Assembly (NCBI RefSeq): GCF_000178855.1
Contig: NZ_ADVG01000004.1
Location: forward strand, 2,108,001-2,172,000
Length of the DNA stretch: 64,000 nt
Origin: Ktedonobacter racemifer DSM 44963
GTDB taxonomy: Bacteria > Chloroflexota > Ktedonobacteria > Ktedonobacterales > Ktedonobacteraceae
Direction of reading: 5' to 3'
The stretch's first letter is position 1, and each line of letters begins with the position of its first letter. Positions 63,196-64,000 of this stretch are shown here, one piece after another. A program made the position numbers and the translations under genes. Under the pieces are notes generated by a model. It did no database searches, was not told the DNA's origin, and saw only the letters and a list, made by a program, of their open reading frames with translations.

Positions 63196-63255
63196 GTAGC
63201 GTTGCGTGCTGTCTGCTGCGGACATGCGTCCGCAGCAGGCAGCACGCAACGCTAC
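63196..63255 (-). terminator. 28-bp hairpin at end of the WYL gene
   Basis: Arms 63196-63223 and 63228-63255 with loop ATGC; the single non-Watson-Crick position can form a G-U pair in RNA on one strand. It starts 6 bases after the stop of the WYL remnant. Confidence 0.7.
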
Positions 63256-63261
63256 TCTTAT

Positions 63262-63474
63262 TTACTCATAGCAGGCTAGAATTGTGCGTGCCTCTTGTTT
63301 GATAGCTTCAATAAGTTCTGGAGGGGAGGTAATGATTGCATCACTGCCGAGAGGGAGGAACTGGCGGGCATAGAAATCAAGTTCTTTGAGCGGTATATGT
63401 TGCTGAATGATGCCATTGCCGTCGTTATCGAGAGCAAGGTTGGATAGAAAGGCGCGCCAGTTGAGGCGTTTCAT
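63262..63474 (-). pseudogene. WYL-domain regulator C-terminus, cut by ISAs1 element
   Basis: 70 residues ending FYARQFLPLGSDAIITSPPE then LIEAIKQEARTILACYE, the WYL C-terminal extension of HTH-WYL (DeoR-like) regulators. The N-terminal helix-turn-helix and most of the WYL domain are missing; the frame meets transposase DNA at about 63480. The gene end and its hairpin remain intact. Confidence 0.7.
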
Positions 63475-63488
63475 CCAGGGCTTGTGAA

Positions 63489-64000
63489 TTATTGCTGAGC
63501 GACGCTCCTGGGAAGCAAGAAGCGAAAAGCAAGATGAGGATGAGAAGCAAAGTGGCGTCTGGTCGCAGCAATCTGAGAAGACCCTTGACGATGAATAAGG
63601 GTGATCGCCAAATTGCGGAACGTTGCCAGGATCTGAGGTGCCTGCCCAGAGCGCAAGCGAGAACGATCCTCACCAAAGGTCATATCGCGGACATAATGGG
63701 AGGAGTTCTCGATACTCCAGTGTCCCCGTACTAATGCAAGTAAGCGCTGGGGGCTGGCCTCAAGAGCAGTCAAAGGCGTGATGAGATAGACCACTTCGTG
63801 GCTGGTTTTTCCCGTTTTGCGAACCGTGACGGTTCGTGTCAGTTCGGCCACTTGCTCGATGAGTGGCCAGTCAGCCAGGTAGGAATTCATTTCGGTGCTC
63901 ACACGGATAGAACGCTTTTCAATCCGTCCTCGATGCTGATCAAGCGTGGAGTCTTGCGCAAAAGAAGCATGTGGATCGGCGAAATAGGCGGTGAGATCTG
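63489..64000 (-). CDS. ISAs1-family transposase, 5' part outside window
   Basis: In frame to the window edge: DQHRGRIEKRSIRV, YLADWPLIEQVAELTRTVTV, HEVVYLITPLTALEASPQRL, then LALVRGHWSIENSSHYVRDM with the catalytic Glu in the WSIEN-H-Y-V-R-D signature and TFGEDRSRLRSGQAPQILA. This is the C-terminal half of ISAs1 transposases, normally about 370 residues. No stop or shift is visible in the part seen. The element inserted into the WYL gene, its end lying at about 63478. Confidence 0.88.
   Translation of the reverse strand, partial: DLTAYFADPHASFAQDSTLDQHRGRIEKRSIRVSTEMNSYLADWPLIEQVAELTRTVTVRKTGKTSHEVVYLITPLTALEASPQRLLALVRGHWSIENSSHYVRDMTFGEDRSRLRSGQAPQILATFRNLAITLIHRQGSSQIAATRRHFASHPHLAFRFLLPRSVAQQ

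Noticed and set aside
1..64000. CRISPR array
   Set aside because: No series of regularly spaced direct repeats was found; the repeats seen are single inverted pairs or a two-copy promoter duplication.
1..64000. tRNA or rRNA genes
   Set aside because: No cloverleaf ending in CCA-like context, no GTTCGA-type T loop in a proper setting and no rRNA-like stretch was noticed; a dedicated scan was not possible.

Overview
The window looks like an accessory, insertion-sequence-rich stretch of a large bacterial chromosome. Gene content suggests a soil-type multicellular or filamentous bacterium of the Chloroflexota class Ktedonobacteria: two TnpB genes, remnants or copies of IS3, IS4, IS5, IS6, IS21, IS110, ISL3 and ISAs1 families, a P450, an F420-type flavin oxidoreductase, CHAT and FHA proteins, many MFS and ABC drug exporters, and moderate GC. 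That placement is an inference from gene families, not from a marker gene; no rRNA or tRNA gene was seen.

Layout. 1-5.8 kb: end of a tnpB, a VOC protein, an MFS exporter, an unknown protein with a possible ADP-ribosyltransferase-like pattern, and a TetR-hydrolase-DUF3995 operon. 6-10 kb: decayed region with remnants of an ECF41-type sigma factor, an IS4 transposase and UmuC, cut by an intact frameshifting IS5 element and by IS110 copy A. 10-14.7 kb: P450 and a PadR-pentapeptide-ABC exporter operon whose promoter region is duplicated, enclosed by a second, inverted IS110 copy (14.9-16.3 kb). 17-23.2 kb: metallophosphoesterase, transposase remnant, cupin, peroxiredoxin-like protein and PPOX-class oxidoreductase. 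23.2-30.2 kb: mostly broken genes and IS pieces around a methyltransferase pair.

30.4-35.2 kb holds the most unusual block: a flavoprotein-like protein with a C-terminal FHA domain, two coupled propeller-repeat genes, a CHAT protease with a visible His-Cys pair, and an unknown protein, all on one strand. A degenerate response regulator follows. 36-39.5 kb is again IS-disrupted. 40-46.6 kb contains a rearranged duplication: an MFS-LysR divergent pair present twice, each copy broken in the opposite half, enclosing an oxalate decarboxylase gene and a cupin gene. Two MHS-type transporters follow (46.7-49.6 kb). 50.4-53.7 kb is a large stand-alone tnpB whose upstream terminal hairpin has been split by an intact Tn5-like IS4 element. 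53.8-63 kb is the best preserved part: MarR, histidine kinase-response regulator pair, fatty acid desaturase, and a MarR-controlled heterodimeric ABC exporter with ATGA overlaps. The window ends in a WYL gene cut by an ISAs1 element.

Recurring themes are drug or metabolite export under one-component regulators (TetR, PadR, MarR, LysR), and very long, perfect, mutually unrelated hairpins set 4-6 bases after stop codons.
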